64,000 nucleotides of DNA from Rhodobacterales bacterium (GTDB lineage: Bacteria > Pseudomonadota > Alphaproteobacteria > Rhizobiales > Stappiaceae): contig VIRH01000137.1 of NCBI GenBank assembly GCA_008107755.1, positions 124,001 to 188,000 of the forward strand, read 5' to 3'. Under the pieces are notes generated by a model. It had not been told where the DNA came from. It saw nothing but the letters and a program-made list of their open reading frames with translations, and ran no database searches. The position numbers and the translations under genes are program-made. Shown piece by piece: positions 25,736-34,970 of the stretch (position 1 is the stretch's first letter; every line of letters starts with the position of its first letter).

Positions 25736-26818
25736 TTAATTTACCGTTGAACATTCGTTGCCGGCGCGCACGGGTGGAGACTGCATGACAGCGCCAAGCT
25801 GCGGTCTATCCCTGCCGCTGACCGGCTGAATGTTGTTGCCCTCGGATTCCGGCCACCAGTCACCGGCCGCCCAGTACGTCCAGCCGAGCCACCTGTCCGG
25901 GTGCCGATCGATCACACCCACCATTTCGCGGAGGCCTTCGAGGCACGCGGGGTCCTTCGAACCGCCGAATTCCCCCAGAAAGCCGCGCGCATCGTGGTCA
26001 CGCAGCCAGGCGGTGAACCGTTCCAGCGCCTCCGCGGCCTCCGCAGCCTGCGGACAGGTGTCGTGGGTGCCGGAAAAGTCCTCGTCCATATACTGATGCA
26101 CTTCATATGCGAAGTTGCCTAGCGGGTCCTGAACCCCGGCCATGACGATACCATTGTTGCCCATTTTCCTGTCGGACGACCAGCTGGATGCACCGCTCCA
26201 GTTCGTACCCGGCACAAGGATCAGATTGCCCGCTTCGACCGCGCGGATGCCGGCGATGGCCCGGTTGACGGCAATCAGCCAGTCGTCTGCCGGAATGTCG
26301 TAAGGCTCGTTCATGAGGCCGAAAATGACATCGTCCTCGTTGGCGAATTCCGGTGCCAGGCGAATCCAGAAACCGGCAAAGGCCTGCGCGGGCAGCTCCG
26401 GCGTCATCAGACGCGCGTCTTCGTAATAGCCGAAATTATGCGGATCGAGCAGGATCGTCATGCCCTGAGATCTGATCATTTCGACTGACGACTTCAGGCG
26501 CTCCAGTTCTGCAGCGTCCAGCTTTTCGCCGATGACTGGCTGCAGACGCTGCCAACGAAACGGCACGCGGACGATGTTCATGCCCTTGTCGGCGAAATAC
26601 GAGACCGTTTTCTGCGACGGATAGATGTAGTTGCGGCCGTAGACCCCGTTGATGTCGCCGTATTCCGCTCCCGACAGATTGACCCCCTTGTAACAGACGC
26701 TGTCGGCGAGGACCTCACTCGAAAGGACGGCAAGCATCGCGGCGGCAGTGAGAAGTGAAGATAGTCCCCGGCCCGCGCTGCGTGCGGAGGGACGTTGCAA
26801 GTCATGTCTCAATCGCAT
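25736..26818 (-). CDS. Secreted glycoside hydrolase family 5 (cellulase-like)
   Basis: 360 residues from the ATG at 26818 (GGA seven bases upstream). A signal peptide (GLSSLLTAAAMLAVLSSEVLA) is followed by a (beta/alpha)8 GH5 domain. The acid/base glutamate is in FGLMNEPYD and the nucleophile glutamate in FLGEFGG. Also typical are GVNLSGAEYG, MNIVRVPFRWQRLQP and LDPHNFGYYE. It probably cuts beta-1,4-linked backbone in the periplasm or outside, trimming or releasing the polymer made by this locus. Confidence 0.9.
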   Translation of the reverse strand: MRLRHDLQRPSARSAGRGLSSLLTAAAMLAVLSSEVLADSVCYKGVNLSGAEYGDINGVYGRNYIYPSQKTVSYFADKGMNIVRVPFRWQRLQPVIGEKLDAAELERLKSSVEMIRSQGMTILLDPHNFGYYEDARLMTPELPAQAFAGFWIRLAPEFANEDDVIFGLMNEPYDIPADDWLIAVNRAIAGIRAVEAGNLILVPGTNWSGASSWSSDRKMGNNGIVMAGVQDPLGNFAYEVHQYMDEDFSGTHDTCPQAAEAAEALERFTAWLRDHDARGFLGEFGGSKDPACLEGLREMVGVIDRHPDRWLGWTYWAAGDWWPESEGNNIQPVSGRDRPQLGAVMQSPPVRAGNECSTVN

Positions 26819-26870
26819 TCTCACTTCCATCAAACGTCGCTTCATGCGCGAGCCGCATTGCGCCTGTCCA

Positions 26871-27920
26871 TCAGGTCCGGACGACAGCCCGCTCTCGCCG
26901 GTGAACTCCCTTCAGCCACCGTGCGATCGGAGCCTCGAACAGGCGATAGGTCACCAGAGACACCATAACCGACGCCACCAGACAGATTGAAATGAAAACA
27001 AATTCATTTTCGATCCAGTCTACCGACAGTTTTCCATAAGCGATCCGGACCGCAACCAGCGTGAAGACATGGGTGAGATAGAGACTGTAGGACGCATCGC
27101 CGACAAGGCGGAGCCAGGTCACCTCCCGCAGCTTCGAAAAATCGATGGAGACGAGGCAGAAGACGATCAGGAACGCAGGCACCCCTGCGGAGAATATGCG
27201 CGGGATCCCGGTATCGAGCGCATCGAACAGAATTAGCCCTGCGCCTGCCACAGGCAGGAGGATCTTCGCCGCCGGTTCCGGAAGCAGCTTTCCGGCCATG
27301 TAAAGCCGCGCCAGCACAACGCCTGCCAGGAATTCGAACACGATCGAATTACCGTAAAAGCGGGCCGCGACACTGTCGCCGGGAACAAGGTTGAAAAGCA
27401 GGAAGAGCACGAACAGAACAAGGGTCAGTGCGGCGATCCGAACCCTTTCGGCCAGAAGCAGCAGAGCGCCGAAGATGAGGTAGAAATACATCTCGAAGTT
27501 CAGCGTCCACCCGGGAATGACAACCGGCGCGATGAGCTGCCCCGCCTCGTCCGCCGCATTCGTCCAGGGGATGAAGAACAGCGAAGCGATCAGGTGCGGG
27601 AGATCGAAACGGGTGGAGTTGAGATAGCTCGGCATCACAAGGGCGATGCCTGCGGCTGCCAGGGTCAGCAGCCAGTAGAGCGGCACGATACGTTCGATCC
27701 GCTTTCTGTAGAACTCAAGCGGACCGATCTGCCTGCCGGCGGTCGTCAGCCACATCACGAAGCCGCTCAGGACGAAAAAGAGGTCCACACCGGTCTCGCC
27801 GAAGAGGTACTGCCGCAGATCGGACTCGAACCCCAGCCGCTCGATCTGAAGGACGGCGTGAAAATAGACCACCAGAAGCGCGGCAATCGCCCTCGTGTAT
27901 TGAAGCTGGACGAGCATCAC
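26871..27920 (-). CDS. Acyltransferase family 3 membrane protein (ExoZ/OafA-like)
   Basis: 349 residues with about ten hydrophobic segments. The N terminus VQLQYTRAIAALLVVYFHAV contains the conserved R and H of the family; FFVLSGFVMWL and YRKRIERIVPLYWLL follow, as in ExoZ/GumF proteins. It would transfer acetyl or another acyl group to the exopolysaccharide repeat unit in the inner membrane. The start overlaps the stop of the polymerase gene (ATGA), so the two are translationally coupled. Confidence 0.9.
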   Translation of the reverse strand: MMLVQLQYTRAIAALLVVYFHAVLQIERLGFESDLRQYLFGETGVDLFFVLSGFVMWLTTAGRQIGPLEFYRKRIERIVPLYWLLTLAAAGIALVMPSYLNSTRFDLPHLIASLFFIPWTNAADEAGQLIAPVVIPGWTLNFEMYFYLIFGALLLLAERVRIAALTLVLFVLFLLFNLVPGDSVAARFYGNSIVFEFLAGVVLARLYMAGKLLPEPAAKILLPVAGAGLILFDALDTGIPRIFSAGVPAFLIVFCLVSIDFSKLREVTWLRLVGDASYSLYLTHVFTLVAVRIAYGKLSVDWIENEFVFISICLVASVMVSLVTYRLFEAPIARWLKGVHRRERAVVRT

Positions 27921-29182
27921 ACTTCCCTGACCCTTGAATAGTTCGCTCGCCGTGGCTGGCGAGCTCTCTCGGCCACCACCTCAGCCTCCGGCGCGCGCTT
28001 CAGATGGCCCGCAAGCAGCCACAAAAGTCCTGCGACCTTGATGGAAAAGATCGCGGTTCCTCCGATCATCATGTTCATGAAGATGAAGATGCACAGACCA
28101 TGCGCGAACCGGCGCTGCTCGCCCGTCTCGTAAGCAGGGTAGCAGCTGACGAACAGCCAGAGGAGAAAGAGGCTGAAACTCGTCCCGATTACGATCACAT
28201 AGATATAGCCGCTGTCCCCGAGGGTCGGCGCCAGATCGGCGGCGAAGCCGAGCTGCTCCAGGATTCCCATCTTGGTGAACATGCTCATGGTCAGGACGAC
28301 CCGGCCCGAAATGTTGTCACCTTCCGCGCCCGGGTCGATGAGAAAGATCACCAGGCCCATCAGGAGAAACGCCGGCAAGTAGAGCACAAGCAGGATCCGT
28401 GGCAGATACGGGAAGATGAAATAGCCGGCGATGCTGATGAAGCCGAATAGGATCATCGTTCTCGTGTCGTTGGTCACGATGATCAGAATGATCGTGAACA
28501 ACAGAAAGGCACGCAGGCGGGACGAAAAGCGATCCCACAGCGTCAGCACGTAGATCATCATCACGCCGCAGAAATTGGCAAGCGACACCTGCTCCAGAAA
28601 AAGCGAGGAGGACCGGTGGTTGATGATGCCGAAACTGAAGCGGCCCTGAAAACCGAGCGCATTTCTGAAGAGTTTGGAATCCACCACTTCGAACAGGGGA
28701 ACGCCGCGGGTATTGTAGAAATACATCGCCGGATAGAAGAGGTCTCCGTAGAGCTTCGTGAAGAAAATCTCGAAACACAGGACCAGGAAGACCAGGACGG
28801 ATGCGACGATGAACAGGGAGCGGATCGTCGCTTCACTCGCGCGGGTGCCGAGGGTCACGAAGCAGAAGATGATCAAGATGTTCCTGAAATAATCCAGAAC
28901 CACGTGACCGTTGACGATCGACACATAGACCGCAAGGATGAGTGTCGCGACCAGATACGCAAGCGGGAGCAGATCGCGTTCGTAGATGCCCTTGCCCAGG
29001 ATCATGGCCAGAGCCACCGCCAGGATCGAAATTTCCGTGATCGCGACGGCATTGAAGCCGAGCGGCATGACATGCGCGTTCACGATCGCCAGGAAGGCAT
29101 TGTAGAACGTCGCGGCCAGCGCCACGGCGACCAGCAACCGGCTTACCGAACCGGCATCACGTCTGCTGCTTCTTTCCTGCAA
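27917..29182 (-). CDS. Wzy-like polysaccharide polymerase
   Basis: 421 residues, starting at TTG 29182, the only plausible start before residue 39. At least ten membrane spans are visible, with a large loop around residues ~165-200 (GVPLFEVVDSKLFRNALGFQGRFSF) and another near GAEGDNISGRVVLTMSMF. No sequence signature is strong, as is usual for Wzy and O-antigen ligases; the call rests on topology and on its neighbours (Wzx, Wzz, GTs). It would polymerise repeat units in the periplasm. Confidence 0.75.
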   Translation of the reverse strand: MQERSSRRDAGSVSRLLVAVALAATFYNAFLAIVNAHVMPLGFNAVAITEISILAVALAMILGKGIYERDLLPLAYLVATLILAVYVSIVNGHVVLDYFRNILIIFCFVTLGTRASEATIRSLFIVASVLVFLVLCFEIFFTKLYGDLFYPAMYFYNTRGVPLFEVVDSKLFRNALGFQGRFSFGIINHRSSSLFLEQVSLANFCGVMMIYVLTLWDRFSSRLRAFLLFTIILIIVTNDTRTMILFGFISIAGYFIFPYLPRILLVLYLPAFLLMGLVIFLIDPGAEGDNISGRVVLTMSMFTKMGILEQLGFAADLAPTLGDSGYIYVIVIGTSFSLFLLWLFVSCYPAYETGEQRRFAHGLCIFIFMNMMIGGTAIFSIKVAGLLWLLAGHLKRAPEAEVVAERARQPRRANYSRVREV

Positions 29183-29296
29183 TGCCTTGCAGCCCTTTGA
29201 AAACGGTTATCTTGCGATGCGGCCCGTCCCCGAGCCTGGCGCGTCGCTCGCTTTGAAAATCGACGATCACCTTATCTCATAGCGGATCGAAAACGG

Positions 29297-30409
29297 TTAA
29301 TCGATGCTGCCGGTGAGGACACTTCGATAGAGTTCGTCATAAAGGCCGATCGTCGTCTCCCAACTGTGCTGGCGGGCGGAAACCATCGCGGCATCGCGCA
29401 GGTCCGGCTGCGCGCGCAAATCTTCCAGCACAGAGCGGACGGAGCGTGCGGCCTCCGACGGAACTCGAAAATCGGCAAGACGCACCATCGGATGCTTTTG
29501 CGCCAACGAACTGAAAGCGGAGTTCGGCTGCACGACAGGTAACAAGCCAGCGCTCAGCGCCTCGATCATCGCGATCCCGAAACCTTCATATTCGGACGCG
29601 CTCACGAAAAGACTGCAGCCTGCCATCAGCTCGCCAACGCCGGCATCCGGCACGCCCAGATGCACCGAAACATTATCGGCAAGGCCACGCTCACCAATCA
29701 TCCGTGCAAGATCGTCCGCGCCAAGATCCGATGGCCCTCCGACAATATGGAGGTGCCAGTCCGGCTCGTCCTGCGTCAGAACCCTGAGTGTATCGAGCAG
29801 CCGTCCCAGTTGCTTGTTCGCCGAAAACCGTCCGATCGTGATCAGGCGCCTGACCGGACGGGGCGACGACGCCCCCTCGAATTTGCCTAGGTCCACGCCG
29901 TTCTCGATCAGGCGCACCTTCGCCGGTGCCACCTTCGCGAACATTGCCAGATCGCTTCCGGAGCAGCAGGCGATGCGCTGATACTGCGAGGCCGACAGTC
30001 GGGTTACGCTGTTCAACCAGATCTTCTTCAGGGGCAGATAGGCGTTGGTATGAAAAAAGCCGCCATGCGTGGTCGCAACAAGCTTGTGTCGATGGAACGG
30101 AGCCCCGAGGGCGAACGCATCGAAAAAGAAATCGACGCCGTGAACGTGAACCAGATCGGCGCCCTTCAGACAGGAGAACACCGATGGCGCCAGCGGATAG
30201 CGGCTGCTTCCGTGATAGGGGATGCGGTGGACCGGTATTCCGTCGATCTCCTCGTCACGAGGAAGTTCACGGTCCGGCTGGGTGAAAAGACGGTCGAGAG
30301 TGACGATCCGCACGGACGCGAGGCGGCCTTTTTGCCGCGTCACCATCTGGCGGACGAAATCCTCCAGTCCGCCAACCATCGGCAGATACTGGCGCACGAC
30401 ATGCACCAC
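29297..30409 (-). CDS. GT4-family glycosyltransferase
   Basis: 370 residues from GTG 30409. GT-B fold retaining glycosyltransferase. The N-terminal acceptor lobe begins VHVVRQYLPMVGGLEDFVR. The donor lobe has RLITIGRFSANKQLGRLLDTL and the E-x7-E motif in SASEYEGFGIAMIEALSAG. It resembles the GumH-like mannosyltransferases. The frame stays open upstream to 30520, without ATG; a strong GAGGGGG seven bases before an in-frame ATT (30505) offers an alternative start adding 32 residues. The direct repeat copy at 29289-29299 overlaps its stop codon. Confidence 0.88.
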   Translation of the reverse strand: MVHVVRQYLPMVGGLEDFVRQMVTRQKGRLASVRIVTLDRLFTQPDRELPRDEEIDGIPVHRIPYHGSSRYPLAPSVFSCLKGADLVHVHGVDFFFDAFALGAPFHRHKLVATTHGGFFHTNAYLPLKKIWLNSVTRLSASQYQRIACCSGSDLAMFAKVAPAKVRLIENGVDLGKFEGASSPRPVRRLITIGRFSANKQLGRLLDTLRVLTQDEPDWHLHIVGGPSDLGADDLARMIGERGLADNVSVHLGVPDAGVGELMAGCSLFVSASEYEGFGIAMIEALSAGLLPVVQPNSAFSSLAQKHPMVRLADFRVPSEAARSVRSVLEDLRAQPDLRDAAMVSARQHSWETTIGLYDELYRSVLTGSID

Positions 30410-30551
30410 AGAAATGCTTGCCAGGTTTGACGATGGCGAAGGCTTCTTGTCGAAAGATAGCTCTGAATCCGGGGCCTTGAGACTGCCCGAAACTGAAGTT
30501 GAAATGGTCGTTCCCCCTCAAACCGGCAGCAAACTTCAGCGCCTCCGCCCC

Positions 30552-31760
30552 CTAGTGATCCGACCCGGAGCTTCCCACCATGGAACTGCGCAGACCGGAC
30601 ATCGCACCGAAGACTCCATTGATGGAGCATACCGCATTTGCAAGTCCGTCTTCTGAATATTCGCAGTCCTGTCGCGGGAGCAGATAAAGGTCATCTACAT
30701 GCGTTGTCTGCAGGCATCCGGGATCGGTGGTGACCGCGGTCTGAAATCCGAGAGATTGCACGATGTCGGCCTCGCGACGGCCCGAGAGGGAAGGCTGGCC
30801 GTAAGGATAGGCGAAATGCGTCACCGGCCGCTGCAACCTGCTTTCAAGAAATTGCTTGTTGTCGGCGATCTCGCTGCGCACCTCGTCGTCGGACAGGAGC
30901 CGAAGCGCGCGATGGGTCGTCGTGTGTGCCGCAATCTCGATCAAAGGGTGGCGATCCGCCTCGACGATCTGGCTCTCGCTCATGAAGTACTTTTCGGCAA
31001 GGTCGGGCAGGCTGGCGTCATTGTCGCGGAACGTCTGGTTCAGCATGTCCGCGCGGCGGAAATCCTCCCAGACCCAAGCAATCAGATGGCGCAGCGTTGC
31101 AACCTTGCTGTCATAGTCGGGACAGGAATACCGAGTGCCGGTCGGCTCGAAATCCACCCGGTCGTTCTTGCGGACGATATCGCGCAGGCCCAGCCACCAG
31201 GCATTGATCGTGCGGGTGACAGCCTCGGTCGGGACGTAGATGGTGGCCGGCACGCCGTACCGTTCCATCACTGGCAAGGCCAGTTCCACGTTAGAGCGGT
31301 ATCCGTCGTCGAAGGTGAGCACCACAAAAGGCTGGCTGTCCGGGTCGTTCAGGCGCCGGACCGCTTCCGACAGGTTGACGACGTCCCGCCCGCTGTCGCC
31401 CAGCGCATTCAGGATCAGGTCAAAATCCTCAACATGACAGCCGCTGCCGAATTTGGCCCGGTTGCAATGCGTGAATTCGTGGAACATGAGGATGGCACCC
31501 TTGCCCCCCAGTCCCCAGCCCGCGAGACGGGCAACACCGCTTTGGGCAATCGCTTTCACGCCAAGGGTCTTGATCCGGCGACGGGCTTTCGCCCATGGGG
31601 TCAGTCGCAGATTTTCCTCTGGAAGGTCCCGACCTGCGGGCAAAAGAGCGCTCGAAGATGCCATGGCCATGGGTTTTTGAAGAACCGTCTGTCTCGTTTC
31701 AGGGACCGAAGCTCCGATCATATGACCGATGCCCCACAAGCTGCGCCGGAGGCACCTCAC
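30552..31760 (-). CDS. Polysaccharide deacetylase (NodB homology)
   Basis: 402 residues from GTG 31760 (GGGAGG four bases upstream; internal ATGs lack a site). CE4 deacetylase: the DD metal/catalytic motif is VVLTFDDGYRSNVELALPV and the zinc histidines are in IEIAAHTTTHRAL. AYPYG in HFAYPYGQPS is the third motif. The first ~75 residues are not part of the domain and no signal peptide is clear, so it may act on lipid-linked intermediates in the cytoplasm. Divergent from the next GT4 gene. Confidence 0.88.
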   Translation of the reverse strand: MRCLRRSLWGIGHMIGASVPETRQTVLQKPMAMASSSALLPAGRDLPEENLRLTPWAKARRRIKTLGVKAIAQSGVARLAGWGLGGKGAILMFHEFTHCNRAKFGSGCHVEDFDLILNALGDSGRDVVNLSEAVRRLNDPDSQPFVVLTFDDGYRSNVELALPVMERYGVPATIYVPTEAVTRTINAWWLGLRDIVRKNDRVDFEPTGTRYSCPDYDSKVATLRHLIAWVWEDFRRADMLNQTFRDNDASLPDLAEKYFMSESQIVEADRHPLIEIAAHTTTHRALRLLSDDEVRSEIADNKQFLESRLQRPVTHFAYPYGQPSLSGRREADIVQSLGFQTAVTTDPGCLQTTHVDDLYLLPRQDCEYSEDGLANAVCSINGVFGAMSGLRSSMVGSSGSDH

Positions 31761-31931
31761 ATTGCCTCCCGTTCCCTTCTAAGAAAAAACCTCTTAAATC
31801 AACCCTAAGAATTCAGTTTGCGCAAACCACTCGATTTCGACCATTGCCGGGCTTACGCTTGCGAAAGATCTTGCGAGCATGATGCCCCGTGTTTGTTTGA
31901 TTTTCAGATCCGGCCGGGAGGCACAGCTTTC

Positions 31932-33164
31932 ATGCGAATATTGATGCCCTGCGCGGCCTTCCCCCCGTTTGCCGATGGCGGTGGACCGATTTCCGCCCTG
32001 ATCGTTGCAAGACTTCTGATGAACGAGGGCCATGAGGTCAGAGTCGTGCACGTCACGGACGAAGAGGCCTTCGAAGACTACGAAGGCATATCCGTCCATC
32101 GCGTAAAGCCGCTCAACATCTACTGGAACTACTATCTTCCGCGCTCACCTTTCAAGAAAGCAATCTGGCATCTTCTCGAGAACGGCAATCCGCGTGCCTA
32201 CCGTTTCATGAAACGGGAAATCCGCAGCTTCAAGCCGGACGTGGTCCTCACCGACAGTATTGAGAACGTCAATGTCGCGACCTGGGCGGCGGCAAGGTCG
32301 CTCGATGTTCCTGTCGCTCACACCATCCGCAGTGCGTTTCTCCTGTGCTGGAAAGGGAGCATGCAGAAGGACGGGAAATCCTGCATCGGCCAGTGCAGGA
32401 GTTGCCGCCTGACATCCACCGGAAAGCGCCTGCTTTCGCGCTACGTGGACGTCGCGATCGGCGAGTCCGATTACATCCTGGAGACGCATCTGAAGGAAGG
32501 CTATTTTCCGAATGCGGTGCCCCGGTGCATTCCGGGCGCAATCCCCGGAACCCTGGATGCACAGGCGAGGTCCTATCCAGTGAGCAGACCGTTCCGAATA
32601 GGCTTCATCGGCGTCCACACTCCTTTCAAGGGGATAGACGTGCTGGCACGGGCGGCCAGTCTCTTTCCGGAAGACGTTTCCGTCGAATTCCTGATTGCGG
32701 GCACGGGGCGCGATGCATTCGCCGAGGAAGCCCGAAAGCTGTTCCCGTCGGACAGGACACGTTTTCTGGGCTGGACGGATCCGGACAGCTTCTTTCCGCA
32801 AATCGACCTCCTCGCCTTTCCCTCGATAGGCCGCGAAGCATTCGGCAGAGTTGCCATCGAAGCGTTCTCGAAGGCGGTGCCGGTCGTCGGGTCCGGGATA
32901 GGCGGAATTGCCGAGACCGTGGTTCCGGATGTCAACGGACTGCAGGTGCCGCCTGAAGACCCGCAAGCGCTGAGGGACGCCCTTTTGCGGATCGCATCCG
33001 ACCGCTCCTTCTACGAGACCTTGTCCGATGGTGCGCTCGCAAGTGCGGACCGATACAAGACACCCGCTATTGCGAGCGCCTATTCGCAAGCTCTTGAGGA
33101 AGCGCTGCAAAGGCGCGGCAAATACATCAACCCGACGCACATGGTGACCGAGCATAAAAATTAA
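31932..33164 (+). CDS. GT4-family glycosyltransferase with Cys cluster
   Basis: 410 residues from the ATG at 31932 (GGGAGG ten bases upstream). The N-terminal lobe begins MRILMPCAAFPPFADGGGPI. A cysteine cluster, C-x3-C-x2-C in SCIGQCRSC, lies near residues 155-163, a feature of one GT4 branch and possibly metal binding. The donor lobe has IGFIGVHTPFKGIDVLARA and the glutamates of REAFGRVAIEAFSKAVPVVGS. Adds one sugar to the repeat unit. Divergent from the deacetylase gene; followed by a 214-base gap. Confidence 0.9.
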   Translation: MRILMPCAAFPPFADGGGPISALIVARLLMNEGHEVRVVHVTDEEAFEDYEGISVHRVKPLNIYWNYYLPRSPFKKAIWHLLENGNPRAYRFMKREIRSFKPDVVLTDSIENVNVATWAAARSLDVPVAHTIRSAFLLCWKGSMQKDGKSCIGQCRSCRLTSTGKRLLSRYVDVAIGESDYILETHLKEGYFPNAVPRCIPGAIPGTLDAQARSYPVSRPFRIGFIGVHTPFKGIDVLARAASLFPEDVSVEFLIAGTGRDAFAEEARKLFPSDRTRFLGWTDPDSFFPQIDLLAFPSIGREAFGRVAIEAFSKAVPVVGSGIGGIAETVVPDVNGLQVPPEDPQALRDALLRIASDRSFYETLSDGALASADRYKTPAIASAYSQALEEALQRRGKYINPTHMVTEHKN

Positions 33165-33238
33165 CTGGAATTTCGAACCGGACCACCCCGATAATGAATC
33201 TTAACTTGTCGCGACTAATAAATTTCAAAACACGGGCA

Positions 33239-33316
33239 CGTGAAATTCAGTCCTGAGACAGATCGGATCGATCGCCGCGTCTTTTGCCGGCAACCGATAA
33301 AAGGCTGAATTTCACG
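33239..33316. repeat. 12-bp perfect inverted repeat in the flippase leader
   Basis: CGTGAAATTCAG (33239-33250) and CTGAATTTCACG (33305-33316) are exact complements separated by 54 bases, 63-140 bases before the flippase start. They could form an RNA hairpin in the leader or bind a regulator with looping. Confidence 0.55.
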
Positions 33317-33378
33317 AGGCCAAGCTCTTGTGTGAAAACGGTCATCAAAAAGACCGAGCACAGGCGCCGGAGTAGATA

Positions 33379-34881
33379 ATGCAATCGATTCTCAGTGCCA
33401 GTCTGTTCGTGTCAGCCTCCGGTCTCATTTCGATGGTCGGCGGCTTCCTGAGTTCTGTCATCATCGCCAGACTTCTTGGCGCCGATGGGACCGGCCTGAC
33501 GGCGATGGCGCTCTGGGTCGCGATCACTGGCGCTATTCTGGCCGGTCGCGGATACCCGGCAATCATCCTGCGGTACATCTCCCGGCACAAACAGGCCCCG
33601 GATTCACAGAACAACCTGGTCCGGAAACTCTACAAGAAATACATTCTGCTGGTTCTGCTGATTACGCTCGGTTTTCTGCTGTACGGCCTCTATGATTATT
33701 TCACGATCGGGCTCAGCAACGCGATGGTGTGGGCGATCGCCGGCGTGATCTGCCTTCTCTATGCGCAGGGACATTTCGTCATCGCCGCCGATCACGGCCT
33801 CGGGCATTTTCACAAGACCGCGCAGAAGACGGCGATCGGATGCCTTCTCCAGATTCCGGTTACCATCTTCGGCGCCTATTTCCTGGGGCCGGCCGGGGCA
33901 ATGCTCGGATATCTTGTCCGGCACACGCCCCAGGCCCTCGGGCTGACGGAATACAAGCCGAAAGCCGGGGCCCCGGATATCGAAGTCACCCCGCAGATGA
34001 TCAGCTACGGCAACAGCAACTGGCTTTCGATCCTGCTGGACACCCTGGTCAAGACCCGGGTCGAGTTCCTTTTCATCGGTTACTTCTTCACCGTGGTCGA
34101 GGTGGGATACTTCGCGGTCGGCGTCACCTTCTCCAGCCTGATCCTGCAGCTGTCGCTTTACCTTGCTGCCGGCCTGACACCGGGGTTCGGCAAGCTTTTC
34201 GATGACAACGCCACCGAGCAGTTGCAGATATCCTACGATCGGTCCATTCGCTGGCTTTGCATGCTGCTGATGCCGGTCAGTTTTGGCGGCGCGGTCATCA
34301 TGCCCGAACTGATCCCGCTCGCTTACGGGGCCGAATTTGCACCCGCAATCCCGATCGCGGCCATTCTCGTCTTTTCTTCGCTTCCCCAGGCCCTCGCCTC
34401 GGTCCCTCTCTCGGCGATGCTGGCATTCGAAAAAGACAGGAAACTGCTTTACTGCAACAGCATCGCGGCCTTTACGCTGATCACCCTGAACCTGGTCTTC
34501 ACCCCGATGTTCGGCGGACTTGCCGCCGCATTGATCAGGGGCATCATCGGTCTTTTCACGTTCTTGTGGCTCGTTCATCACTGCCACAGCCGCCTCGGCC
34601 TCAAGATCAATCTCGCATCGCAGGCAAGGGTGCTCGTTTCCGGACTAGCCTGCGCAGCCTGTGCCGGCTTCGTGGTGCTGGAGGTCGGTGGCGTTACGGG
34701 CATGGTACTCGCTGTCGTGAGTTCGGCAGTGATCTACGTCCTTGCGCTGCGCCTGACCCGGTCCATTCCAGCTGAGGAACTGGTATTGATCGAAAAGGTC
34801 ATGAATTCCTATGTACCCGCCCGTCTCCATTTCTTCCTGCGCCCAGCCCTAACCGTTCTGGGTTCATTCTCGCGAAATTGA
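33379..34881 (+). CDS. Wzx-type polysaccharide flippase
   Basis: 500 residues with about 12-14 membrane spans, MOP superfamily. The N terminus LFVSASGLISMVGGFLSSVIIARLLGADGTGLTAMA is typical of Wzx/GumJ flippases, as are the central YFAVGVTFSSLILQLSLYLAAGLTPGFGKLF and YGAEFAPAIPIAAILVFSSLPQALASVP. It carries lipid-linked repeat units across the inner membrane. It lies downstream of a GT4 gene on the same strand, after an inverted repeat. Confidence 0.92.
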   Translation: MQSILSASLFVSASGLISMVGGFLSSVIIARLLGADGTGLTAMALWVAITGAILAGRGYPAIILRYISRHKQAPDSQNNLVRKLYKKYILLVLLITLGFLLYGLYDYFTIGLSNAMVWAIAGVICLLYAQGHFVIAADHGLGHFHKTAQKTAIGCLLQIPVTIFGAYFLGPAGAMLGYLVRHTPQALGLTEYKPKAGAPDIEVTPQMISYGNSNWLSILLDTLVKTRVEFLFIGYFFTVVEVGYFAVGVTFSSLILQLSLYLAAGLTPGFGKLFDDNATEQLQISYDRSIRWLCMLLMPVSFGGAVIMPELIPLAYGAEFAPAIPIAAILVFSSLPQALASVPLSAMLAFEKDRKLLYCNSIAAFTLITLNLVFTPMFGGLAAALIRGIIGLFTFLWLVHHCHSRLGLKINLASQARVLVSGLACAACAGFVVLEVGGVTGMVLAVVSSAVIYVLALRLTRSIPAEELVLIEKVMNSYVPARLHFFLRPALTVLGSFSRN

Positions 34882-34970
34882 GCCGTTCCACCATCAGCCG
34901 AGCGTCGTGTTCACGACCCTCGGAGCGCATCAAAATTGACAGTTGTTTCTCTTCTTCCTAAGGATTTTCG

